Assembly (NCBI GenBank): GCA_020002185.1
Contig: CM034544.1
Coordinates: 30,339,842-30,403,841, forward strand
Length of the DNA: 64,000 nt
Origin: Paraescarpia echinospica
Taxonomy: Eukaryota > Annelida > Polychaeta > Sabellida > Siboglinidae
Reading direction: 5' to 3'
Part shown: piece after piece, positions 1 to 11,041 of the stretch
Layout of the letters: the number at the start of each line of letters is the position of its first letter
Position numbering within the stretch: position 1 is the stretch's first letter
Made by a program: the position numbers and the translations under genes
Notes under the pieces: model-generated
The model's input: only the letters and a program-made list of their open reading frames with translations
Database searches by the model: none
Told to the model about the DNA's origin: nothing

Positions 1-1
1 G

Positions 2-82
2 AGGATCGTTAGGATGTTGATCATCATTGCAGTGTTGTTTTCCTTCGCATGGCTTCCCTACTTCGTGCTTCTAGTCAAAGCC
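2..82 (+). CDS. Class A GPCR, exon encoding transmembrane helix 6 (partial gene)
   Basis: The window opens inside an exon. Reading from base 2 gives a hydrophobic helix preceded by basic residues (RIVRMLIIIAVLFSFAWLPY...), with an AWLPY motif matching the CWxP signature of TM6 in rhodopsin-family receptors. A clean donor (GCC|GTAAGT) follows at 83, in phase 0. The matching phase-0 acceptor and TM7 exon lie 18 kb away at 18358. The product is a plasma-membrane receptor signalling through G proteins. The TM6/TM7 style resembles invertebrate peptide receptors (FMRFamide-type), but the ligand cannot be told from two helices. TM1-TM5 lie upstream of the window. Confidence 0.8.
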
Positions 83-990
83 GTAAGTATTTGTTTGTGG
101 TTTATTGTTTCATTGCCTTGAGTGTTTACACACACGCACACATACACGCACGCGCGCGCCCACCTACCCATACACACACTATGGCAACGTAATTAGCACG
201 AATTGAGGAGAGTTGCACAGGTATTGTATTGTATTACTGTGTAAAAAACAGGCGCCTGCGACGCCAAATTCCAATCAGGCATTTTGTTCCTACTTTTCAT
301 GTATTAATTAATATAATGTTCCTAAGAAAATATAATAACTATGTTGAAGGTATACTACCCACCAAATTGTGCTTAGTACGTCAATAACAACGTTAGCAAT
401 TTGGAAGGTACGACTCCAGAGCATTTTCAAATAGTAAACAATATATCCAGTTTCAAAACAAGCTTTATTGGCAATGCGGGCGAGTTGGGCGTATTTAACT
501 GCAATATCCTTTGATGTTCAACGACACTTCATTTCCCCACGTTCAACACAACAGACTTCCTGTTACAAATTACTACGCTGGCAAAATCTGGGTAGAGGAA
601 CAGACTGTCTCCCTATATAATATATGTGCGTGTGTTTTGCTATAGCACGTGGACAAGGAAGGTATTTGCTTGTCGCAATTCCAAAGTGTATTCATCCATC
701 CTTGTGGGAGTATTGTCAACACTATTTTTAATATGTTCACACTACATCGATCATCTCCGCCATGCTGGATTTCGGGCAGGGCAGACGTGACAGTTGCCCA
801 GGGGGCCGACCCCTCAATATAATTTATGAGGGCCTCCACAAAACGCCTGATGGGTCATTTCATCCTCGCAAGCTAGGAGTGTCACTACGTGCGTTAGTGA
901 GACTGCTGTAATCAGCAGCGCCCTCCGGCGCGCGAGAATGTGGGATAGAAACGTTTTTAGACGTAACTTGAGTGCTTCAATATGATGCAA
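83..990 (+). other. Left part of the 18-kb GPCR intron
   Basis: Intron sequence with no recognisable gene. It starts with the GTAAGT donor and has a short alternating CA/CG-rich stretch at about 126-178. Small open frames here are not supported by any motif. Confidence 0.6.
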
Positions 991-1029
991 ATTATGGAAC
1001 GATATTAGGGCCATAATTCGACAATGCTG

Positions 1030-1160
1030 CATTGTTGATTTCTAACTTTCGATTATCCATTTACGCCGAGATTGTCGAATTCTGACTTTCGATTATCCGT
1101 TTACGCTGACATTGTCGAATTCTGACTTTCGATTATCCATTTACGCTGTCATTGTGCAAG
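1030..1160 (+). repeat. Three-copy ~47-bp subterminal tandem repeat
   Basis: The unit contains ACTTTCGATTATCC(A/G)TTTACGC and recurs three times near the outer end of the left arm, but only once in the right arm (around 18110-18150). Subterminal repeats near transposon ends are often transposase-binding sites; that role here is inference. Confidence 0.7.
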
Positions 1161-1944
1161 ATTTTTGTAAAATAATTCACTAGAATGGCGTTTGGTCAAA
1201 TATTTCTCCACAAAATATTTTCTCCAAAAGATAATCTGGCATAAATTGTACTCTATGACCTAAGCTAAGCTGTGCTGTCCCCTAGCGAGCTACGCCAACT
1301 TGCAAATACTTAAGTATCCCTTGCAAGTCAGGCCTTGCGCTGTCAGTCACCAGCGTCACGACGTAGTGTACAGAATACTTATATCGAGCACTTTTCACTC
1401 ACGTTATCAGCTATTTTATCAAAGTTGGAGTTTAAAAGATGAACGGAAGAAACGAAGTGCCAAGCAGTCTGGCAGAAAACGCGAATTGATTGTCAGGTAG
1501 GCTGGTACTGTGTGTGAGCGATAATTCATGATGTTTCGTAAACTGTCAATAATAATAATATTTATTCGTACTACAACATGTACAATTCAGTTAAAGCAAC
1601 ATATACATCCATCTAATATGTATATAAAACGGTCAGTGCAGCTAGTCTCGTCTATGAAGCGTGAGCGTCTATGTCATGAATGGGGGAGGCTGTTTTTAAG
1701 TGAATATTAAACTTTAAAGATAATAATAGTGTGGAGTCTCCCATCACACAGCGATTTGTTTTCTATTTTGTTGACATTGTGTAAATTATTATTGTAAAAT
1801 TTGTAACTTAGTATTTGTTTTCATATTTTGTAGTTCTAGTTGTTTCCAGCGATTGGCAATGTTCTATTAACTGACTAGTCTGTATTATTGTGGTTACAAT
1901 GTAATGGTCTTATGAGGTCTCATTTTTTATATGCTGGCACTGAG

Positions 1945-2150
1945 GGTGGTCACTACCAGTGGTTCTTTTACGTCCCAAATTGAGACGGGACCGACATTAA
2001 TGTGATCACCGAGTCACGAGGGATACACAGTCCCCAATTTTGAGAGCCAGATTTTTACACCAATTATCACGCCTGCTCGGTCCAGGTTTCGAACTCGGAG
2101 CACTGGCATACCAGGCGGATGGGCTAACCACTACACTAGCCGCACTCTAT
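1945..2150 (-). mobile_element. tRNA-derived SINE (family A), left-arm copy
   Basis: Read on the - strand, this begins with a tRNA-like segment: GTAGTGGTTAGCCCATCCG as box A and GAGTTCGAAACC as box B. A conserved body containing GGGACCGACATTAATG follows. The same element lies in the right arm at 17165-17405 on the + strand, so it was inside the arm before the arm was duplicated. Confidence 0.65.
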
Positions 2151-2429
2151 GTATAATTTGTTTCTGCTGTTGGGATAAATAAAATGCATCCTTACCTTAC
2201 CTAAAGATGGGAGGGTGTGTTTCTGTATTTCATAAAAACCAGCACAAAACTTTGGAGTAACATACACTATCGAGAGGGATGCGGGGGTACCAGCCCAGCC
2301 TGATCACAGAACTTTCTTCTATATCATGAGCAGTCTTACTCCAAACCCACTATACTTTATCTTAGTCACATATTGAACATAACTTGGGATAATGTCATTG
2401 TTTTTCATTTTACATTTTAATGAAGAGGA

Positions 2430-4419
2430 GCTCAGCATGAAACTGCTGCAGAATAACATCTATAGGGACGTACATGGTGGTATGCACTAACTACCCAAAT
2501 TTACACTGGGGAGTCTAGAGGAATACTTATCCCAGTACCGAACAAAGCTGGAGGAAAAGAGCAAGTCTCTATACAAAGAAAGGTGAGTTATCTTAACATT
2601 AAACTAAACGGACTGTAGCATTAAAAGTAAATGCGAATAACCATATGAGCTTAGTAGTTTGTACGTCCCTGTCAAATATGATACCGCCTTGATGAAATAA
2701 TAGTTTTCTTTGTCAATGGATACCAGCAGCCTTATTTGTAAGAGGTTTGGCAAATTTACATGTGTTAAATGTAAGAACAAACATTCGAAACCTAACAATA
2801 AATTATTCAGGACCAGTGTTCTGGAATACCCTGCCTAATAAACTTAGAATACTCCTGACCATTAACCAGTTTAAAAGAAACCTAACAGCTCCTTACTCGT
2901 GAATTATTATTGATATTACATTATATACGTGTCTGGGTAAATATATATAGGTGAAGCACAATACTGGGCCAAAACAAGAAGACTGGACAGCAAAAACAAG
3001 TGCAAAACACAAAAAGTCTTAGATGGTAACCAAGATACATCTACACCAAAAATTAAAGAAGATAAGATATCTTTACACACTGTTATGTGGCGAAATGACA
3101 AGTGAAGTTGATGATCTAAAATATGAGAATGTGAAACCCTTCAGAAATCAAAATTTGCTTGACTGATGTATGCTAGTACCCTATCAGAATCCAACTAAGA
3201 CTTTTAAAATGTTAAGAATGATCAGAGCACTATGGACGTGAAATGGTGGACACTGTAACTTACGTTATCCACCACATTGTCCAAAACCACAATTTTTTTT
3301 TCAAACAATAATAAACAGGCAGGATGCGTTTTTTGTGTCCCTTCTTTCTTCAAGGGCCTAAGATACAGCACAAATGTTATCAACAGGAACTGTCCGCAAA
3401 GAAGCTGGTTATGGAGTAAATATAGCGTAAGTTACAAGACACCAATTGGGCCCAGTATTGTGCGACTCCACAATTTTTTTTTAATATATTGTACATTGTT
3501 TTCTTCAGGCTATTGCGGTATATGCATACCACTACAGACAACACACAAGGAAAGTGGTTTGTGTCAGCTGTTGTGTGGGCAGAGATGAGGAAGTCTGCCT
3601 CTTATAAAGTAGATGTGTCCATGAACAATGATGCGGTGGTGTAAGAAGCACAATGTGAATGTGGTGCTGGGCAGAGCCCTACAGCTCGCTGCAAGCATGT
3701 TGCAGCAGTTCTGTTCGGCCTGACACTACTGTCAGACAGGAACTATCTTGACAGAAGTGACATGTACACAGGTAAGACGTTTAAAAAAAAAAACTTATTT
3801 TCTGCATTCACTGTACTATGTATAAATATTGGGGCAATTGTCAATGCACAAAACATGGCATTTAGTTTATCCCAATTTTTTACAAATAAGCTGGGTAATT
3901 TCAAGAATGTGACACGCTCTTGTCAACATATCAGCAACAATAAATAAATGAAAGGGTTAAAATGCATATAAAGTTCATAAATATGTAGCTGAATGTACAC
4001 TTTAACTTGACCTGCAGGACCTCCAGACGTTCCATCATGCTATACCTTTTAAAGGAACTCATATCAAGTCCAGCAGATTACACGCAATTCGTGGGAAGGA
4101 CAATGCGGACCTTACATATGATCCTCGATCAGAGCAACTGCAGAACAATGACTCTACTCCAGGCAGGTTCACTCTATTTGACGAAACAAATCTTATATTC
4201 CTTTTACATACCAATTGAAAATAGTTACTTGTCAAAACATGGGCATTAGTGCAGTCTCTGGCTTTATGTATAAAGCAAATAATACAATGTTGCTTATATC
4301 TCTACATATACATATTTCAGGAAAGTCAACCAATGCCAGTGATGCAGCTGTTTCCTCCTGTCAATCCACATGCCCTTGCCAAGTTAACTCCACAAGATCA
4401 GTACTTCAAAGATGAAATG
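2430..4419 (+). pseudogene. SWIM zinc-finger gene, left-arm copy (decayed, multi-exon)
   Basis: Five exons can be read. The first, about 2430-2580 (LLQNNIYRDVHGG, FTLGSLEEYLSQY), ends at GTGAGT. A short one, about 3362-3428, reads KEAGYGVNIA. 3509-3771 carries the SWIM finger, C-E-C-G-A-G...RCKHVAAVLFGL (CxCx(n)CxH). 4018-4166 reads LQTFHHAIPF and YDPRSEQLQ. 4321-4419 reads PPVNPHALAK. Introns have GT/AG ends. Stops lie in the first exon (CAC-TAA) and just before the finger (GTG-TAA-GAA), and the first acceptor is lost. Such SWIM proteins usually precede a YqaJ nuclease domain in metazoan repeat proteins, and that domain follows at 5180. The gene is dead. Confidence 0.7.
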
Positions 4420-4516
4420 GTTAGTTATTTCCATGCTTTTCAATTCAACATACATACATACATACATCTGTATTTACACAATGTGCTCCATTGAAATAAT
4501 GCACATGGTTACAATA

Positions 4517-4838
4517 GAGTGCAGTGGCTCATTGACTAGAACGTTGAACTATCAATCAAGAGAACCCGGGTTCGAATTCAGTGCTACTATATTGAACCTT
4601 GGAAAAGTTCATTCACTCTACATTGCTCCAGTTCACTCAGCTATATGAATGAGTACCTGGCTATAGACAGTGGTGAATATTTGTGTTCGAATAATCTTTG
4701 TGCATTAATTGTGGCATGGCTGAATGCTTCCCAGAGAAGTTGAGATGGTGCTGCTAGGGAGTAAAGTGTAAAGCGCTCTGAGCAGTCCTAAGGACTGGAT
4801 ACTGCGCTATTATATAAGTGCTTACTTTTTACAAACAT
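4517..4838 (+). mobile_element. tRNA-derived SINE (family B), left-arm copy
   Basis: The tRNA-like head AGTGGCTCATTGACTAGAAC (box A) and CCCGGGTTCGAATTC (box B) is followed by a core containing GTTCACTCAGCTATATGAAT and a tail GCGCTATTATATAAGTGCTT. The matching element lies inverted in the right arm. A 5'-truncated copy at 40240-40475 interrupts a LINE ORF1, showing that this family moved outside the arms. Confidence 0.75.
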
Positions 4839-5179
4839 TACATCCTCCCAGCACAGAGTCCAACTTACAAACCATTGTGCAACGCAGCTCTTTGAGCAGT
4901 TCATTTGAAACCAAACTAAAAATGTTAAAACTTGAAAAAAGGGGTGAGTTTGTTGTATTGCAATTAATATCAGACTAGCTGGTGACAATACAACTATATA
5001 GGTTAAGCGAACAATGTACTTTTGTAACTAAAAAAAATTCATACAAATCATCAAATAAGAAATCAATTGTTTTAGTCTAAGATTGATTTGTCAGTTATTT
5101 AAATAAAACTATTTAAATCAAACAACCATGACAACCGATGATATATTGTCAGAAAAACAAGTTATTGCATTACTTTCAG

Positions 5180-5646
5180 GGTACGGAGATCAGCGAGGAG
5201 CAGGCCACTGAGTTGGAAAGTGCAACTAGGGAGCAAGTGAATAACAAGCAGTAGAAGAATGTCAGACTACATCATCTGACATCATCAAATGTTATGGTGC
5301 CATCTGCAAGGCCACAGAGAGGAGATATATGGAATCACTTACAACTTTTGTAGACATTAGAACATCAGCTGTATTTCATGGCCGTAGTTACGAGAATGTG
5401 GCAGTGGAACAATTTGAAAAACCGTTTAAAGTTCAGACTCGGGCATGTGACATATATGTGAGCCAGGTTCATCCTGTACTTGCTGCCTCACCTGACAGAG
5501 TAATCGACACAGACACAATTTTGGAAGTTAAATGTCTACACTGCAAGGGAAAATAAAATTTCTCCCTTAACAGTTCCTTACCTGAAAGAAGCTAATGGGT
5601 ATCTTTATTTACAAGAAAACTATGACTATTACTACCAAATCCAAGG
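5180..5646 (+). pseudogene. YqaJ-type exonuclease domain, copy 1 (decayed)
   Basis: After a CTTTCAG acceptor the frames give ISEEQATELESATREQ, then a shift to the main frame: HGRSYENVAVEQFE, a HPVLAASPDRVI loop and LEVKCL, and finally YYYQIQG before a GGTAAC donor. These match the YqaJ/lambda-exonuclease nuclease core: a glutamate after the HGR/HE region, an Asp in the SPD loop, and E-x-K. The domain acts on double-stranded DNA ends in phages. In metazoan mobile elements its role is unproven. In-frame stops (after NKQ and after CKGK) show it is inactive. It continues the left-arm SWIM gene in the same direction, so the two were probably one SWIM-YqaJ protein. Confidence 0.7.
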
Positions 5647-5879
5647 GTAACTGTTTTGTTCAAACACATCAAAGTGTTTGCTTGTTGTGTATAAGTCAAG
5701 GGATTGGTCATTCTAACAGTGCGTAGAAATGAAACATTCGTAGAGACCATGGTGAAAAAACTATTAGAATTTTACTCTTCTCATTTCAAGTCTGCAATCA
5801 TAAATAAGTTCCTATATAGGAATTATTACCAGTATTCATTGTAATGCAAGTCTGAGAGGACTAACCTGAATTGAATCTA

Positions 5880-5990
5880 AAAGGTAAAAAAGATAAGTTC
5901 TTATATAGCGCGGTATCTGGTCATTTATACAATTGACTAAACTGAAGCAACGTGGAGTAAACAAAATTGTCCAAGCTTCAAAGTTCCAGA
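5880..5990 (-). mobile_element. Truncated tRNA-SINE fragment (family B)
   Basis: On the - strand this shows the distal part of the SINE found at 4517-4838 and 14428-14757: GTTTACTCCACGTTGCTTCAG, then GCGCTATATAAGAACTTATC. It lacks the tRNA head and the middle. It sits just downstream of the copy-1 YqaJ domain. Confidence 0.5.
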
Positions 5991-6099
5991 AAGATAATAC
6001 AGGGGTGTCAGTAGGTTTACGCTTTGGGAAACATGATAAGAATATTTACAGCCATATTCAAGCATTCCTTGGCTCAATGTTGGCTCAGAAGTTACACAA

Positions 6100-9000
6100 G
6101 TAGAAACACACTTGTATTATCTGTTCTGTATTGCCAGTGCAGACTCAGTGTTATTTACTGAGTGTTATTCATAGGCTCTTTAAACAGTTTATAGGTCTGC
6201 AAGTCCTATGATTCGCTCTATATGAACTCTTGATGGCAATTTTTTGTCAACACAGTTGCACCTGACAGTCTGTTCTTCTGAAAGAAGGTTGGAATGTTAA
6301 CCATGCTACCCTCAAATAGATCTTGAACATTAAACCCTTTGCATGCCATGATACTGTCTCCAGGGTCACACTTCCCCATCAGGTTGGATCTCTCACAAAT
6401 CTGACGATCACTGGTTGATCGACCATATGATACATAGGATACAAGACCTCCAGGTGAAGCCCCTACTAAAACTTTGACAGTATTCGTGTTTTATAGGTAG
6501 AAAACGTAGCTTGTTGCACTAATGGTTCTTTTGGCTTTTTTATTGGACACTGTGCCATCTATAATAAGTCTTGTCGAAGGGAACTTATCCTTAAAGTTAG
6601 TTGGTGAAAACTGGGACGGCCACCAGTCTGTTTCCCCCACTGGCAAACCATGAAATTTATCGAAATAATAAAAATATTCGACACGGTGGCCTCGGTTATA
6701 CCAAACATTCTACTCAGTTCATAGGTAGTTTTGTGGTGGCACATCTTAACAAGAGTAACAAAGAATTGATCTTGCACCGATATAGATGGTATCACACCAT
6801 GATAATAACGTAGGTTATATGCTGCTGGGCCAAGTGATTCTCAGACAAAAAAACTTCTCAAAATGTTCCAGGCCTGTATAAAAGTGCATTTCTTCATGAT
6901 CATGAGCGAACTTCCTTGCACTCCACGTCATCAAGTCACTGGTTTGTGTTGCTGTACTGGCAGTGTAGACTCTAGGTGTCTGTGTAGATGTGTCACTTGG
7001 GACCTCTGTGAGTGAACTTCCTTGCACTCCACATCATCGAGTCACTGGTTTGTGTTGTTGTACTGGCAGTGCAGACTCTAGGTGTCTGTGTAGATGTGTC
7101 ACTTGGGACCTCTGTGTGAGAACTTCCTTGCACTCCACATCATCGAGTCACTGGTTTGTGTTGTTGTACTGGCAGTGTAGGCTCTAGGTGTCTGTGTAGA
7201 TGTGTCACTTGGGACCTCTGTGTGAGAACTTCTTTGCACTCCACATCATCAAGTCACTGGTTTGTGTTGCTGTACTGGCAGTGTAGACTCTAGGTGTCTG
7301 TGTAGATGTGTCACTTGGGACCTCTGTGTGAGAACTTCCTTGCACTCCACATCATCAAGTCACTGGTTTGTGTTGTTGTACTGGCAGTGTAGACTCCAGG
7401 TGTCTGTGTAGATGTGTCACTTGGGACCTCTGTGTGAGAACTTCCTTGCACTCCACATCATCAAGTCACTGGTTTGTGTTGTTGTTCTGACAGTGTAGAC
7501 TCTAGGTGTCTGTGTAGATGTGTCACTTGGGACCTCTGTGAGTGAACTTCCTTGCACTCCACATCATCAAGTCACTGGTTTGTGTTGTTGTACTGGCAGT
7601 GTAGACTCTAGGTGTCTGTGTAGATGTGTCACTTGGGACCTCTGTGTGCGAACTTCCTTGCACTCCACATCATCAAGTCACTGGTTTGTGTTGTTGTACT
7701 GACAGTGTAGACTCTAGGTGTCTGTGTAGATGTGTCACTTGGGACCTCTGTGTGAGAACTTCCTTGCACTCCACATCATCAAGTCACTGGTTTGTGTTGT
7801 TGTACTGACAGTGTAGACTCTAGGTGTCTGTGTAGATGTGTCACTTGGGACCTCTGTGAGTGAACTTCCTTGCACTCCACATCATCAAGTCACTGGTTTG
7901 TGTTGTTGTACTGGCAGTGTAGACTCTAGGTGTCTGTGTAGATGTGTCACTTGGGACCTCTGTGTGCGAACTTCCTTGCACTCCACATCATCAAGTCACT
8001 GGTTTGTGTTGTTGTACTGGCAGTGTAGACTCTAGGTGTCTGTGTAGATGTGTCACTTGGGACCTCTGTGTGAGAACTTCCTTGCACTCCACATCATCAA
8101 GTCACTGGTTTGTGTTGTTGTACTGGCAGTGCAGACTCTAGGTGTCTGTGTAGATGTGTCACTTGGGACCTCTGTGTGAGAACTTCCTTGCACTCCACAT
8201 CATCAAGTCACTGGTTTGTGTTGTTGTACTGACAGTGTAGACTCTAGGTGTCTGTGTAGATGTGTCACTTGGGACCTCTGTGAGTGAACTTCCTTGCACT
8301 CCACATCATCGAGTCACTGGTTTGTGTTGTTGTACTGGCAGTGTAGGCTCTAGGTGTCTGTGTAGATGTGTCACTTGGGACCTCTGTGTGAGAACTTCCT
8401 TGCACTCCACATCATCAAGTCACTGGTTTGTGTTGTTGTACTGGCAGTGTAGACTCTAGGTGTCTGTGTAGATGTGTCACTTGGGACCTCTGTGTGAGAA
8501 CTTCCTTGCACTCCACATCATCAAGTCACTGGTTTGTGTTGTTGTACTGACAGTGTAGACTCTAGGTGTCTGTGTAGATGTGTCACTTGGGACCTCTGTG
8601 AGTGAACTTCCTTGCACTCCACATCATCGAGTCACTGGTTTGTGTTGTTGTACTGGCAGTGTAGACTCTAGGTGTCTGTGTAGATGTGTCACTTGGGACC
8701 TCTGTGAGTGAACTTCCTTGCACTCCACATCATCAAGTCACTGGTTTGTGTTGTTGTACTGACAGTGTAGACTCTAGGTGTCTGTGTAGATGTGTCACTT
8801 GGGACCTCTGTGTGCGAACTTCCTTGCACTCCACATCATCAAGTCACTGGTTTGTGTTGTTGTACTGGCAGTGTAGACTCTAGGTGTCTGTGTAGATGTG
8901 TCACTTGGGACCTCTGTGTGAGAACTTCCTTGCACTCCACATCATCAAGTCACTGGTTTGTGTTGTTGTACTGACAGTGTAGACTCTAGGTGTCTGTGTA

Positions 9001-11041
9001 GATGTGTCACTTGGGACCTCTGTGAGTGAACTTCCTTGCACTCCACATCATCGAGTCACTGGTTTGTGTTGTTGTACTGACAGTGTAGACTCTAGGTGTC
9101 TGTGTAGATGTGTCACTTGGGACCTCTGTGTGCGAAATTCCTTGCACTCCACATCATCGAGTCACTGGTTTGTTGTTGTACTGACAGTGTGACTCTAGGT
9201 GTCTGTGTAGATGTGTCACTTGGGACCTCTGTGTGAGAACTTCCTTGCACTCCACATCATCAAGTCACTGGTTTGTGTTGTTGTACTGGCAGTGTAGACT
9301 CTAGGTGTCTGTGTAGATGTGTCACTTGGGACCTCTGTGTGAGAACTTCCTTGCACTCCACATCATCAAGTCACTGGTTTGTGTTGTTGTACTGACAGTG
9401 TAGACTCTAGGTGTATGTGTAGATGTGTCACTTGGGACCTCTGTGTGAGAACTTCCTTGCATTCCACATCATCAAGTCACTGGTTTGTGTTGTTGTACTG
9501 ACAGTGTAGACTCTAGGTGCCTGTGTAGATGTGTCAATTGGGACCTCTGTGTGAGAACTTCCTTGCACTCCACATCATCAGTCACTGGTTTGTGTTGTTG
9601 TACTGACAGTGTAGACTCTAGGTGTCTGTGTAGATGTGTCACTTGGGACCTCTGTGTGAGAACTTCCTTGCACTCCACATCATCAACTACTGGTTTGTGT
9701 TGTTGTACTGACAGTGTAGACTCTAGGTGTCTGTGTAGATGTGTCACTTGGGACCTCTGTGTGAGAACTTCCTTGCACTCCACATCATCGAGTCACTGGT
9801 TTGTGTTGTTGTACTGACAGTGTAGACTCTAGGTGTCTGTGTAGATGTGTCACTTGGGACCTCTGTGAGTGAACTTCCTTGCACTCCACATCATCAAGTC
9901 ACTGGTTTGTGTTGTTGTACTGACAGTGTAGACTCTAGGTGTCTGTGTAGATGTGTCACTTGGGACCTCTGTGAGTGAACTTCCTTGCACTCCACATCAT
10001 CAAGTCACTGGTTTGTGTTGTTGTACTGACAGTGTAGATTCTAGGTGTCTGTGTAGATGTGTCACTTGGGACCTCTGTGTGAGAACTTCCTTGCACTCCA
10101 CATCATCAAGTCACTGGTTTGTGTTGTTGTACTGACAGTGTAGACTCTAGGTGTATGTGTAGATGTGTCACTTGGGACCTCTGTGTGAGAACTTCCTTGC
10201 ATTCCACATCATCAAGTCACTGGTTTGTGTTGTTGTACTGACAGTGTAGACTCTAGGTGCCTGTGTAGATGTGTCAATTGGGACCTCTGTGTGAGAACTT
10301 CCTTGCACTCCACATCATCAAGTCACTGGTTTGTGTTGTTGTACTGACAGTGTAGACTCTAGGTGCCTGTGTAGATGTGTCAATTGGGACCTCTGTGTGA
10401 GAACTTCCTTGCACTCCACATCATCAAGTCACTGGTTTGTGTTGTTGTACTGGCAGTGCAGACTCTAGGTGTCTGTGTAGATGTGTCACTTGGGACTTCT
10501 GTGTGCAAATATGAAAGAACAAAGTCAGATGTCAAGTACTAACATTAAATATTATCATATATATCAGTCCTTTTGATCCAGTTTATAAAGGAAACCACTC
10601 TTCAAGCCTACCTCTGAATATTGTAGAAGAAATTTATGTGATGATGTTTTCATGACTTGTACTGCAATGAGTAATCTGCACCCTTGTTCATGATAATTAT
10701 AGTCAAAACATATTAAGACAGGAGTTTTATATTGTGGGTCTTATATAGTGCTGGTGTGTGTTATTGTCCCAAATAGCTATACATGTCACTTTCAATGACG
10801 ATATGTGCTATTTTCAATTATTAATAAACGGTAATGCTGCCCACCTGATACATGTTGTATGTCTTCCGTACTGTCTCTTTGGCACATACTTCACTCAGTG
10901 CTGACAGTCTCTGTTCTCCAGCTTCTGTCTCTAGCTGCAACTGTTTTCTTGCCCTTACCACCCGGCTGAAGCTGCCGGTGTGGGGGTTTTTGACCAAGGA
11001 AATAGCTGTCTTCTTCAGTCTCTTGAACAGAGGTGTTGTCT
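6100..11041 (-). pseudogene. ISL2EU/Harbinger-like DDE transposase, split by a satellite array
   Basis: N-terminal part: an exon at 10845-11041 (acceptor ...CATTATCCAG, donor GTGGGC) codes for a basic helical linker (LFKRLKKTAISL...). C-terminal part: below 7027 the - strand reads HDHEEMHFYTGL, then after a frameshift the DDE_Tnp_4-type helix-turn-helix (VQDQFFVTLVKM, YELSRMFGITEATVSNIF), then RLIIDGT (first acidic block), NTVKVLVGASPGG, PGDSIMACKGFNVQDLF, and VNIPTFFQKNRLSG. The second catalytic position reads C where relatives have D in a MADKGF block, and the third block is interrupted by stops. At least three disruptions are visible. About 34 copies of a 106-bp unit (6904-10505) separate the two halves. 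Confidence 0.75.
6904..10505. repeat. 106-bp satellite-like tandem array (~34 copies)
   Basis: The unit runs from the GAACTTCCTTGCACTCCACA block through ACTGGTTTGTGTTGTTGTAC and GTGTCTGTGTAGATGTGTCA to ACCTCTGTG. Spacing of identical landmarks is exactly 106, 212, 318 or 424. A few units have 1-4 base deletions (near 9170-9190, 9582 and 9685). Read on the - strand, the unit is the transposase linker (EVPSDTSTQTPRVYTAS) just upstream of HDHEEMHFYTGL, so the repeat is an amplified coding segment. Because 106 is not a multiple of 3, each copy shifts frame. Confidence 0.95.

Larger units (their letters stand above)
991..4863 (+). repeat. Left arm of giant inverted repeat
   Basis: This is collinear, in opposite orientation, with 14396-18180 over almost its whole length. 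Landmarks found in both arms are a GAATTNNNACTTTCGATTATCC subterminal motif, a tRNA-like SINE, five SWIM-gene exons, and a second SINE next to the inner end. The arms differ by scattered substitutions and small indels. For example, the left arm has three copies of a ~47-bp subterminal unit where the right has one. The inner boundary is near CACAGAGTCCAA at 4852-4863. Confidence 0.85.

Noticed and set aside
1945..2150. Genuine tRNA gene on the - strand
   Set aside because: The A and B boxes are tRNA-like, but the segment lacks a clean acceptor stem, continues into a SINE body, and has an inverted twin at 17165-17405.
4517..4590. Genuine tRNA gene on the + strand
   Set aside because: Same reasoning: a tRNA-like head followed by a SINE core and tail, repeated at other places in the window.
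6990..10135. A series of 60-110-codon open frames repeating every 106 bases (MSLGTSV..., MECKEVL...)
   Set aside because: They are by-products of the tandem array. Frames change every unit, and there is no splice or start context.
6904..10505. Possible CRISPR-like array
   Set aside because: Units are contiguous with no unique spacers, and the sequence is eukaryotic transposon DNA.
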